Assembly (NCBI GenBank): GCA_030590185.1 | Contig: JAUUZB010000099.1 | Span: 1 to 8,534, forward strand | Direction: 5' to 3' | Length of the DNA: 8,534 bases | DNA from: Deltaproteobacteria bacterium | GTDB taxonomy: Bacteria > Myxococcota > XYA12-FULL-58-9 > JAUUZB01 | Shown: piece after piece, positions 1 through 6,360 of the stretch | Layout of the letters: each line of letters begins with the position of its first letter | Numbering within the stretch: the first letter of the stretch is position 1 | Notes under the pieces: model-generated | Database searches by the model: none | What the model was told of the DNA's origin: nothing | What the model saw: only the letters and a program-made list of their open reading frames with translations | Translations under genes and position numbers: made by a program

Positions 1-1125
1 ATCGTGGGCTCTCTCTACGAAAAGAACGATCCCCGCCGGGACGGTGGCTTCACCATCTTTTATATGGGGATCAACCTGGGGGCGTTTTTGGCTCCGTTGA
101 TCTGCGGCTACCTCGGCGAAAAGGTTGGTTGGCACTGGGGCTTCTCCGCGGCCACCGTGGGCATGATTATCGGCGTGACCGTCTTTATCGTCGGGCAACG
201 TTGGCTCGGCCCCGCTGGTTTTCCCCCGGGGATCGAGGTCAACGAGAACACCCGGCTGACCTCGGGGGACTACCGAGACATCGTCTTCATCATCGCCGTC
301 TCGATCTTCACGGTGGCGGCGGCACTCGCCGGCTGGCATTTCGCCGGGCCGATCTGGAATGAGTTTCACCCCGGGCTCAAGATCCTCAGCGTCGCGGTGA
401 TCATCGCCGGCATGATCGGCTTGCAGCGACTCCGCAATCAGCGCCTCGGCAGGACCCCCGAGCCGCTCACCACAGATGAGCGCAAATCCGTGGCGGTGCT
501 CTTCGTCATCTATTTCTTTGTGCTGTTTTTCTGGATGGGCTTCGAGCAGGCCGGCGGCACCATGAATCTCTTCGCCATGGAACAGACCGACCGCCATCTC
601 TGGGGCGGGGGTTGGGAGATGCCCGCCAGCTGGTTCCAGGCGGTGAACCCGCTCTACATCATGATCCTGGCGCCGGTTTTTTCGCGCATCTGGACCGTCA
701 ACGACCGCAACACCAAGAGCTGGGGCCTGTCCACGCCGGGCAAGATGGGCTTTGGCATGATCGTCCTCGGGCTCGGCTTCGTAGTGATGTACTTCGCGCA
801 GCAGTCCGCCAATGAGCTGGGCAAGGCTGGGCTCGGGTGGCTCTTGGGCGTTTACCTGCTGCACACCATGGGCGAGCTCTGTCTGTCGCCCATTGGTTTA
901 TCGGTGATCACCAAGCTGTCACCGCCGCGGATCGTGAGCTTGATGATGGGGTTGTGGTTCGGGGCCACGGCCTTGTCGGATTACCTGGCCGGGAAGCTCG
1001 AATCGATCCTGCACACTTATAAACTGCCGCTCTGGGAGTTCTTGATCGTCTCCTCGATTGGGGCGGGGATCGCGCTGCTGTTGGTCACGCCGTTTCTCAA
1101 GAAGTGGATCAAGGGGCGGGCGTGA
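1..1125 (+). CDS. POT/PTR2-family peptide:proton symporter, 5'-truncated
   Basis: This is an inner-membrane transporter of the major facilitator superfamily that would import di- and tripeptides with protons. The frame is open from base 1 and ends at TGA 1123-1125. The 374 visible codons compare with roughly 450-520 residues in the family, so about three N-terminal helices, including the ExxERFxYY motif of helix 1, lie upstream of the window. Numbering from base 1, three family signatures are visible: FYMGINLGAF at 20-29 (PTR2 signature), FEQAGGTMN near 181-189 (helix 7), and GELCLSPIGLS from 291 followed by TKLSPPR and MMGLWFG. Hydrophobic spans alternate with short charged loops throughout, and the protein ends in a basic tail (KKWIKGRA). 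The GTG at base 4 is an internal Val, not a start. Family assignment is firm; substrate specificity cannot be read from this part. Confidence 0.93.
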   Translation: MVGSLYEKNDPRRDGGFTIFYMGINLGAFLAPLICGYLGEKVGWHWGFSAATVGMIIGVTVFIVGQRWLGPAGFPPGIEVNENTRLTSGDYRDIVFIIAVSIFTVAAALAGWHFAGPIWNEFHPGLKILSVAVIIAGMIGLQRLRNQRLGRTPEPLTTDERKSVAVLFVIYFFVLFFWMGFEQAGGTMNLFAMEQTDRHLWGGGWEMPASWFQAVNPLYIMILAPVFSRIWTVNDRNTKSWGLSTPGKMGFGMIVLGLGFVVMYFAQQSANELGKAGLGWLLGVYLLHTMGELCLSPIGLSVITKLSPPRIVSLMMGLWFGATALSDYLAGKLESILHTYKLPLWEFLIVSSIGAGIALLLVTPFLKKWIKGRA

Positions 1126-1133
1126 GCTCGCGA

Positions 1134-1145
1134 TCTTCCGGAAGA
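1134..1145. repeat. 12-bp perfect palindrome
   Basis: TCTTCCGGAAGA is a perfect inverted repeat just after the transporter stop codon, in the 62-bp gap before the next gene. It has no loop and no T-tract, so it is not a convincing terminator. It could be an operator half-site pair or chance. Confidence 0.3.
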
Positions 1146-1187
1146 ACAGCGCTAACCTAACGCCACCCTCGGCTCGGCCACCCCATT

Positions 1188-2156
1188 GTGGGTATAACCA
1201 CGGCCGTGATCGCCCGTTTGCTCAGGTCGTTTCGTCTCTCGCCGCGGCTGTGGTCCGCGCTGTTGCTCGGCGGTGTTTGCTCCCTGCTGACCCTCACCCA
1301 GCACTGCGGTGAGGTTCGGCTCGCCGAGTCCGAGGGCTTCGCCGAGGCGGCCCGTCACCTGGTGGCCGCCTCCCCAGATTTCACGGTGGTTTGGCCGCCC
1401 CACGCGGCCGCGGCCCTGGGCGCCTTGCCCCCAAAGCTGCGTGCTGCCGATGCGGTTCCGTTTGAGCCGGCGGACCAACGTCGGTACCTGAGGCTCGCGG
1501 TCATCGGTCCGGCTGGATTCGACGATCCGCCTGAGCTCGCGAACGCTAGCCCCGAGCCCCGTCGCCGCTTTGCCGATGTCGAGGTAGGTATCTACGGCTA
1601 CCCGGTTGCCGACCGCATCCTGTTCGATTTGCGCGGCTCCCTCTCCGGGGTCGCGGTCTCCCTGCGTGGCCCGGAGCACCAGGTTCGCTGCGACCGGGCG
1701 CGGCGCGACCAGGGCTGGGATTGCCCTGGCCGCCCTGCCTGGAACCACGTTGCACCGACCAACCTACGGGTTGAGGGTCGCGACTGGGCCTGCGTTTGGG
1801 CCCATCCGCTGAGCAACCACGACTTGGTAATCGACCTAGGCCGCCAGCCGCTCGGCGATCACCTCCTGCTCGAGGCCGCCCTGAGCGACGACGCCGCGAC
1901 CACCCCCAATGGCGCAGCGGTCAGTCTGCGCCTTGAGGTTCAACCGGAGTCGGGGTCGCCCTTCACTAGAATTCTGCGGCGCACCAATCAGGCGGGGATC
2001 GGGGTATTCGATGTAGCGACCAGCGGCCTCGGCCACGGCACGGTTCAACTGGTGATTCGAACCAGCCGGGATGCCCGTCGCCACCTCGGTGTGGGCCTGC
2101 GCATCGTGGAGCGGGGCGAGTCCGGGGCTCACCGGCCTCGCGGGGATCGACCATGA
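1188..2156 (+). CDS. Membrane-anchored protein with probable beta-sandwich domain, partner of GT39 enzyme
   Basis: I do not recognise this 322-residue protein. A basic N-terminus (residues 1-20) precedes a hydrophobic segment at about 21-37, which looks like a signal anchor or uncleaved signal peptide, so the rest is probably periplasmic. No good lipobox is seen. The middle (45-190) is Ala/Pro/Arg-rich. Residues about 198-308 alternate polar and hydrophobic positions in short strands (DLVIDLG, HLLLEAALSD, AVSLRLEV, VQLVIRTS, LGVGLRIVE), as in jelly-roll or carbohydrate-binding folds; this is inference. The stop overlaps the next start (ATGA, 2153-2156), so it is translationally coupled to the GT39 gene and probably works with it on surface glycans or lipid-linked sugars. 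The start is uncertain: GTG 1188 is used here, GTG 1206 is equally possible, and neither has a clear Shine-Dalgarno sequence. Confidence 0.72.
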   Translation: MGITTAVIARLLRSFRLSPRLWSALLLGGVCSLLTLTQHCGEVRLAESEGFAEAARHLVAASPDFTVVWPPHAAAALGALPPKLRAADAVPFEPADQRRYLRLAVIGPAGFDDPPELANASPEPRRRFADVEVGIYGYPVADRILFDLRGSLSGVAVSLRGPEHQVRCDRARRDQGWDCPGRPAWNHVAPTNLRVEGRDWACVWAHPLSNHDLVIDLGRQPLGDHLLLEAALSDDAATTPNGAAVSLRLEVQPESGSPFTRILRRTNQAGIGVFDVATSGLGHGTVQLVIRTSRDARRHLGVGLRIVERGESGAHRPRGDRP

Positions 2157-3871
2157 GCCGCTTCGGGTGTGTCGTCGCCTGGGCCCGGCGGCGCCCGGCG
2201 GCCTGGGTCTTTCTCGGCTTCGCGATCCTCGGTTTCGCCACCGCTGGCGACGTGCCCTGGTCCGATGACGCACGCTTCTATGTGCCGGCCGCCAAGCTCC
2301 ATGGTCAATGGATCGAGCGGTTGATCCGGCTCGATTTCGCCGCGCTCTCGCCCGCGGGGATCGATCACCACTTCGCCCACAACGCCGAGCACCCGCCGGT
2401 GGGCAAGCTCGCCATGGGGCTGACCTGGCTGGTGCTGCACCATTGGACCGGTCTGCTCGAGGAGGTGCAGGCCTGTCGCGCGGCGGTCACCCTGCTCTGG
2501 GCGTTGATGGCGGCGGCGGTGTTTGGGCTGGTGCGTCGCTACGCCGGCTGGCCCAGCGGTCTGTTCGCCGCGCTCTGCCTGGCGACCATGCCGCGTCTGC
2601 TCTACCACGCCCACGCCGAGACCCTCGACCTGCCGGTGGCGGCGCTCTATCTGCTCAGCACCGTAGCCCTGTGGCGTTGCCTCGAGGAGCCGAGCTGGCG
2701 GCGCGGCATTCTCGCGGTGGTGCTCTTTGGGCTCACCCTCGGCACCAAGCTGAACGCACCCTTTTTGTTGGTGGCGGTCGCGGCTTACATCTTGGTGCGC
2801 TCGCCGATCCGTTGGCAGCGCCACGAGGAGGGCAAGAGATCTGATCGCGGGCACGCCCTGCGGCTCCCGCCGATCCCGTGGGTGGTGATCGGCATGGTGT
2901 TGGTCTCGCCTTTGATCACCTGGGCGCTGTGGCCGTGGCTCTGGGTCGACACGACTACTCGGCTCAACGAGTACCTCCTCTTCCACCTGCAGCACTACGG
3001 CATCTACTTCTATTTTGCCGGGCACCTCTACGGCGAGCAGGTCGCCCCGTGGTACGCGCCGCTGGTCATGACCGCCTCGACCCTGCCGCTGCCCATCGCC
3101 TTTGTGGCGGCGCTCGGCTGCGGTCGTCCATTGTTGGCGACCCTCACGCGGCTGCCCGGGTTGCGCCGGCTCAACCCAACGCCGGGCTCGACCCTCGAGA
3201 CGGATCCCCAGGCTCGGCTCGGGCTGTTCATCCTGTTGCACGCCGCGGTGCAGCTGGCCGCGGTCTCCCTCCCGGGCATACCCAAGTACGGTGGCATCAA
3301 GCTCTTCCTGCCCCTCTTGCCACTCATCGCGGTGCTCGCCGGTTTTGGTTTTGCGGCCTGCGAGGGTGAGATCCGGCGGCGCTTTGTCGAGCGTCGTCGA
3401 GGGTTGGTCATCGCGGTCACCGCCCTGGCGCTCCTGGCTCCCGGGGGCATCGGGGCAGTGATGTATCGGGACGCCTGGCTCTCCTATTACAACAGCCTGG
3501 CCGGGGGTCTGCGCGGTGCCACGGCCGCGGGCTACGAACGACAGTATTATGATCTGGCCTACCCCGAGATCGCCGTCGCCCTGACGGAGTTATTGCCCAA
3601 TGGCGGCTCGGTGGCGGTGGCGCCCAACCAGAAGGAGTACACTCCGTATCTCGCCCGCTGGCAGCGGCTCGCCGAGCTGCCGCGGGGCGTGCGCCTGGCC
3701 AGGGTCGGCCAGGCCGACCTGCTCCTGCTGACCCACGAGCGGCGTTGGGCCGCCTATCCCGATCTGATGGCCGTCCATCGCGGCCGCCCGTTGCTCTACC
3801 GTTTCGCGCCGGGGGGCGTGCCCCTCTTCTCCATCTATGATCTGCGGCCCGGACGGAGATCGCCTCCCTGA
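2153..3871 (+). CDS. GT39/PMT-like multi-spanning glycosyltransferase (ArnT/mannosyltransferase type)
   Basis: This is a 572-residue integral membrane protein of the GT-C fold. Such enzymes transfer a sugar from a polyprenyl-phosphate donor to lipid or protein on the periplasmic side of the inner membrane. After the first span (about 16-32) comes the acidic DD pair at 38-39 (WSDDARFY), where family members carry their catalytic Asp. EHPPVGK follows at 79-85, matching the HPPLGK-type motif of PMT proteins. MPRLLYHAH-AETLD at 146-159 is the usual loop after the next helices. Roughly nine to eleven hydrophobic spans run to about 436, followed by a soluble C-terminal part (437-572). The ATG lies inside the upstream stop (ATGA), which fixes the start. 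The donor and acceptor cannot be predicted; the upstream partner suggests a dedicated envelope-glycan step. Confidence 0.88.
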   Translation: MSRFGCVVAWARRRPAAWVFLGFAILGFATAGDVPWSDDARFYVPAAKLHGQWIERLIRLDFAALSPAGIDHHFAHNAEHPPVGKLAMGLTWLVLHHWTGLLEEVQACRAAVTLLWALMAAAVFGLVRRYAGWPSGLFAALCLATMPRLLYHAHAETLDLPVAALYLLSTVALWRCLEEPSWRRGILAVVLFGLTLGTKLNAPFLLVAVAAYILVRSPIRWQRHEEGKRSDRGHALRLPPIPWVVIGMVLVSPLITWALWPWLWVDTTTRLNEYLLFHLQHYGIYFYFAGHLYGEQVAPWYAPLVMTASTLPLPIAFVAALGCGRPLLATLTRLPGLRRLNPTPGSTLETDPQARLGLFILLHAAVQLAAVSLPGIPKYGGIKLFLPLLPLIAVLAGFGFAACEGEIRRRFVERRRGLVIAVTALALLAPGGIGAVMYRDAWLSYYNSLAGGLRGATAAGYERQYYDLAYPEIAVALTELLPNGGSVAVAPNQKEYTPYLARWQRLAELPRGVRLARVGQADLLLLTHERRWAAYPDLMAVHRGRPLLYRFAPGGVPLFSIYDLRPGRRSPP

Positions 3872-3903
3872 ACGGCCAGGCGCGTGGTCCATGGGGCGTC
3901 GGG

Positions 3904-3931
3904 TTGACACGCTGAGGCCCGCCCTTTAGAT
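3904..3931 (+). promoter_or_regulatory. Candidate sigma-70-type promoter for the FIST gene
   Basis: A perfect -35 hexamer, TTGACA (3904-3909), stands 16 bp before TTAGAT (3926-3931), which matches three of the six bases of a -10. It lies in the only sizeable gap (85 bp) between the GT39 gene and the FIST gene, placing transcription start near 3938 with a short leader. The weak -10 keeps this tentative. Confidence 0.42.
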
Positions 3932-3945
3932 CTGCGCCTACCCTT

Positions 3946-3950
3946 GGAGG
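3946..3950 (+). promoter_or_regulatory. Shine-Dalgarno site of the FIST gene
   Basis: GGAGG stands 6 bases before ATG 3957. This is the clearest ribosome binding site in the first half of the window and it fixes the FIST start. Confidence 0.75.
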
Positions 3951-3956
3951 CGTACC

Positions 3957-4865
3957 ATGACGACCAAGATGGCCACCGCGTTAAGGAAGGGCGGTGATGC
4001 CGCAACCGTAGCGGCCGAGGCGATCGGTGAGGCGCTCGAGCAGCTGGGCAAACCGGCGGATCTGACGATCTGTTACTGCTCGCCCAAGTACGACTACCAA
4101 CAGGTCGTCGATACCCTACGCGATAAAACCAACCGGGCGCCGCTGATAGGTTGCTCCTCCGCCGGCGATGACTTGGCGTTCGATAAATCCTACGTATTCT
4201 GTGACGACGACGTGCTGCGCGATGGCGTTGCCCTGTGTCTCTGGTCCTCCAAGTCGCCGCTGCCAATCTCGGTCAAGCACGGCCACAAGCCGCTGAGCGA
4301 CGTGCTCACCGTGACCCGGTCCGAGGGCAGCGTGCTGCACGAAGTGGATGGCCGGCCGGCCTGGGAGGTTTGGAAGGAGCACACCCGGGGGGCGGCCAAG
4401 AAGCTCGGCATCGACGTCGACGCCTTGAGCGACACCAGTGACGTCGGCTCGTTCCTGATCCGCTATGAGCTCGGCCTGTTGACCGGCGACGAGTACAAGG
4501 TTCGGGTGCCCTTGGCCTTGAACGATGATGGCTCGCTCAGCTTTGCCTGTTCGATCTTTCCCGACTCGAAGTTCCGCATCATGGAGAGCTTCGAGAAGGA
4601 CCAGGTGGAATCCGCCGGCGAGGCGGCGCAGCGCGCCGTTGATGGTCCGGAGGCCGCCAACCGCGTGGGGGCGCTGGTGTTCGATTGTGTCTGCCGAGGC
4701 ATCATCCTCGGCGACAAATTCCACGAGGGAGTGGACGCCATCAAGGCCGAGATCGGCGACATCCCGCTGATAGGTTTTGAGACCTACGGCGAGATCTGCA
4801 GGCGCGAGGGGGAGTTCAGCGGCCTGCACAACACGACGACGGTCGTGACCATCATTCCCGATTGA
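3957..4865 (+). CDS. FIST domain-containing protein (FIST_N + FIST_C)
   Basis: This 302-residue soluble protein consists almost entirely of a FIST sensory module. FIST domains are proposed to bind small ligands, possibly amino acids, and usually sit beside or inside signalling proteins. The N-terminal half shows LTICYCS at 36-42 and the conserved PLIGCSSAGD at 62-71. The C-terminal half shows ALVFDCVCRGIILG from 239, the FIST_C F-x-C-x-x-R-G pattern, and then the typical ending IPLIGFETYGEI with LHNTT near the C-terminus. There is no signal peptide, membrane span or output domain, so it must act through partners. The next gene starts 41 bases after the stop, which suggests co-transcription with the two small paralogous genes. 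The start is set by ATG 3957 with GGAGG. Ligand and output are unknown. Confidence 0.9.
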   Translation: MTTKMATALRKGGDAATVAAEAIGEALEQLGKPADLTICYCSPKYDYQQVVDTLRDKTNRAPLIGCSSAGDDLAFDKSYVFCDDDVLRDGVALCLWSSKSPLPISVKHGHKPLSDVLTVTRSEGSVLHEVDGRPAWEVWKEHTRGAAKKLGIDVDALSDTSDVGSFLIRYELGLLTGDEYKVRVPLALNDDGSLSFACSIFPDSKFRIMESFEKDQVESAGEAAQRAVDGPEAANRVGALVFDCVCRGIILGDKFHEGVDAIKAEIGDIPLIGFETYGEICRREGEFSGLHNTTTVVTIIPD

Positions 4866-4906
4866 GCTGGGGGGCAGCGCGCCCCGCCGGAAGACGCAGT
4901 TGTACC

Positions 4907-5134
4907 ATGACGCAGAACATCTCCCTCGACGAGCTCCGTAAGGGCTTGAGCCAATTGGTCGGCGTGGAGCGGGCTGAGGAGCTGCTCGAGGAAGCAGTGC
5001 TCGCCAAGGGCTATGCCCCCAAACCTACCTACAACCGTGACGAGATCCGCGAGATCTGCGGCCAACTCAAGGCCCAGGGGGGCATGATCGGTGTGGTGGC
5101 GGCCGCCATCGCGGTCCGCCTGTTGACCGGGTGA
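4907..5134 (+). CDS. Small conserved-looking protein, paralogue A (75 aa)
   Basis: I recognise no family. ATG 4907 gives 75 residues; an upstream in-frame TTG (4862) lies directly at the FIST stop and would add an Arg/Pro-rich tail absent from the paralogue, so ATG is preferred. The first two thirds look helical and charged (LDELRKGLSQLVG, ERAEELLEEAV, then KP-x-Y, DEIREIC). The end is a hydrophobic stretch, GGMIGVVAAAIAVRLLTG, probably a packed helix because it is preceded by a polar region with no signal sequence. Residues 1-75 align without gaps to the downstream protein at 39 of 75 identical positions by my hand count. A weak GGAAG (4889-4893) is 13 bases from ATG, so translation may depend on the FIST gene upstream. 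A role with the FIST protein is inference from position. Confidence 0.8.
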   Translation: MTQNISLDELRKGLSQLVGVERAEELLEEAVLAKGYAPKPTYNRDEIREICGQLKAQGGMIGVVAAAIAVRLLTG

Positions 5135-5260
5135 GCCCGGTGGCCCGGGGTTTCCGGCCCGTCCCTTGGGCCCCTGAATCGGCTAAACATCAGCGCTAAG
5201 CGATCCGTATGTAGGCTGCGGGGCGGTTCGATTGTGTCCACCCGCGGTTCGGGGCGCAGG

Positions 5261-5545
5261 ATGAGCAGTTTGGTGCCACTCGACGAAATCCAATACGGTG
5301 TCAGCCAGCTCGTGGGCATGGAGCGAGCCAAGCAGATCGTCGCCGCCGCGGTCACGGCTGAGGGGCTGGAGCTCAAGCCGGGCTATTCCACCCAGGAGAT
5401 CCGGCAGATCTGCGAAAATCTCAAGGAATCAGGGGGCATGATCGCCGTGGTGGTGTCCGCCATCGCCGTGCGCCTGATCATGAGCCAGCACAACGGCACT
5501 GGTAGCGGCAACGGCAACGGCAAGCCGGTCGATCTGAAGCCGTAG
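5261..5545 (+). CDS. Small conserved-looking protein, paralogue B (94 aa)
   Basis: This is the tandem paralogue of the 75-residue gene just upstream. Shared features include LDE, G-x-SQLVG-x-ERA, AV-x-A-x-G, KP-x-Y, EIR-x-IC, LK-x-x-GGMI-x-VV-x-x-AIAVRL. With ATG 5261 the two proteins begin at the same alignment position, so I prefer it to the in-frame GTG at 5234, which would add nine residues (103 aa); GGGG at 5251-5254 gives a modest ribosome site. It differs by a 19-residue polar tail (SQHNGTGSGNGNGKPVDLKP region) that looks disordered. The gap to paralogue A is 126 bases and shows no convincing promoter. The conserved Cys in EIRxIC and the hydrophobic last helix suggest a shared compact helical fold. 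Function is unknown. Confidence 0.8.
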   Translation: MSSLVPLDEIQYGVSQLVGMERAKQIVAAAVTAEGLELKPGYSTQEIRQICENLKESGGMIAVVVSAIAVRLIMSQHNGTGSGNGNGKPVDLKP

Positions 5546-5616
5546 GATCCCACCGACCCGGGTCAACCGAGCCCCCCGGCGTCCAGGTTCGCCCCAGCAC
5601 ACCCTTCCCAGCCTTG

Positions 5617-5631
5617 GGGCGCATTGCGCCC
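5617..5631 (+). terminator. Short hairpin, possible weak terminator
   Basis: GGGCGC-ATT-GCGCCC forms a 6-bp all-GC stem with a 3-base loop, 71 bases after the stop of paralogue B and before the sigma-factor promoter. The following bases (GCCTTCCTAAATAATT) are T-poor, so it is not a classical intrinsic terminator. Its position would suit separating the FIST cluster from the sigma operon. Confidence 0.35.
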
Positions 5632-5646
5632 GCCTTCCTAAATAAT

Positions 5647-5673
5647 TGAAACTCCACATCGGTTTGCCGCGTA
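5647..5673 (+). promoter_or_regulatory. Candidate ECF-type promoter upstream of the sigma gene
   Basis: TGAAAC (5647-5652) and CGTA (5670-5673) are separated by 17 bases. This closely matches the TGAAAC-N16-CGTA consensus known for ECF sigma factors such as Bacillus SigW, and the GAAC-type -35 common to the group. It lies in the only AT-rich patch of the 173-base gap, 46 bases before the preferred ATG of the ECF sigma gene. Autoregulation by the encoded sigma is the natural inference. The spacer is one base longer than the textbook consensus. Confidence 0.5.
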
Positions 5674-5718
5674 AGGGGGGATGTGCAAGTCTCAACCCTC
5701 CCTGGAATTGGGGGAATC

Positions 5719-6360
5719 ATGCCTGAATCCCCGATGGAGCCGATTCCCGGGCCCGGTGAGGAGGGAGAGATACCTAATCGTTCACGCGAGCGGATCGTCC
5801 AACTCGACGAACGCCGGCTCCTGCCGCTCTACGTCGGCGGAGACAAGCGGGCCTTTGTCGAGCTCCTGACGCGCTACAGGGCGCCGGTGTTCGGTTATCT
5901 GGTGCGTTGCGGTGTCCCGGCCGCGGTCCGGGACGATCTTTTTCAGGAGATTTTCGAGAAGGTCCACCGGTCGGCTAGCAGCTATCAGCCGGACCGGCCG
6001 CTCAAGCCCTGGCTGTTTACGGTGGTGGCCAACACGGTGCGTAGCCACTACCGCAGGCAGCGGGTTGACCAGCTCGTCTTTGTTGAGGAGCGCGCCGCCG
6101 GCGATCTGCCGGACGCCCAGGCCCTGGCAGAGTCCAGGGAAACCCTGGCGTTCATCGAAGCCGAGATTCAACGTCTGCCCTTTGTCCAGCGCGAGGTGAT
6201 GGTCCTGTGCTGCATCGAGGGGCTCGAGGCCCAAGAGGTGGCCACCATTTTGGACGCGCCGGTGAACACGATCAAGACGCACCTGCGGCGCGCCCGTCTC
6301 ACCCTGACCAGGGCCTTGGCCCGCCGCCGCGCGCGTGAGCGCCGGGAGGTCACGCCATGA
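5719..6360 (+). CDS. ECF-type RNA polymerase sigma factor
   Basis: This 213-residue protein has the two-domain ECF layout, which directs RNA polymerase to a small stress or envelope regulon. Sigma-2 spans about 43-110: DKRAFVELLTRYRAPVFGYL, then DDLFQEIFEKVH at 72-83 (the DLxQExF core signature) and KPWLFTVVANTVRSHYRR, the -10 recognition and DNA-melting region. Sigma-4 spans about 145-200: FIEAEIQRLPFVQREVMVL, EGLEAQEVATIL, and the recognition helix VNTIKTHLRRARLTL. No extra C-terminal domain is present. ATG 5719 is chosen because GGGGGAA (5710-5716) precedes it and the candidate promoter would start transcription near 5680; GTG 5683 (225 aa) would be almost leaderless. The stop overlaps the next ATG (6357-6360), so the probable anti-sigma factor is translationally coupled. 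Confidence 0.93.
   Translation: MPESPMEPIPGPGEEGEIPNRSRERIVQLDERRLLPLYVGGDKRAFVELLTRYRAPVFGYLVRCGVPAAVRDDLFQEIFEKVHRSASSYQPDRPLKPWLFTVVANTVRSHYRRQRVDQLVFVEERAAGDLPDAQALAESRETLAFIEAEIQRLPFVQREVMVLCCIEGLEAQEVATILDAPVNTIKTHLRRARLTLTRALARRRARERREVTP
6344..6350 (+). promoter_or_regulatory. Strong Shine-Dalgarno of the anti-sigma/PDZ gene, inside the sigma gene
   Basis: GGGAGGT ends 6 bases before ATG 6357. Together with the ATGA overlap it fixes the start of the long downstream gene and supports coupled synthesis of sigma and its regulator in a near-fixed ratio. Confidence 0.75.

Noticed and set aside
1193..1198. TATAAC as a -10 element for the gene starting near 1188.
   Set aside because: No -35-like hexamer lies at a suitable distance. 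It would also start transcription after the preferred GTG.
2129..3241. A 370-residue reverse-strand frame opposite the GT39 gene.
   Set aside because: The product is Arg/Gln/Gly/Pro-rich with no motif. The + strand has the GT39 signatures and a coupled start.
5135..5260. A promoter or terminator in the 126-base gap between the two small paralogues.
   Set aside because: GC-rich partial inverted repeats are present but none gives a clean stem. TTGGGC and TAAACA are only 12 bases apart, which is too close for a promoter.
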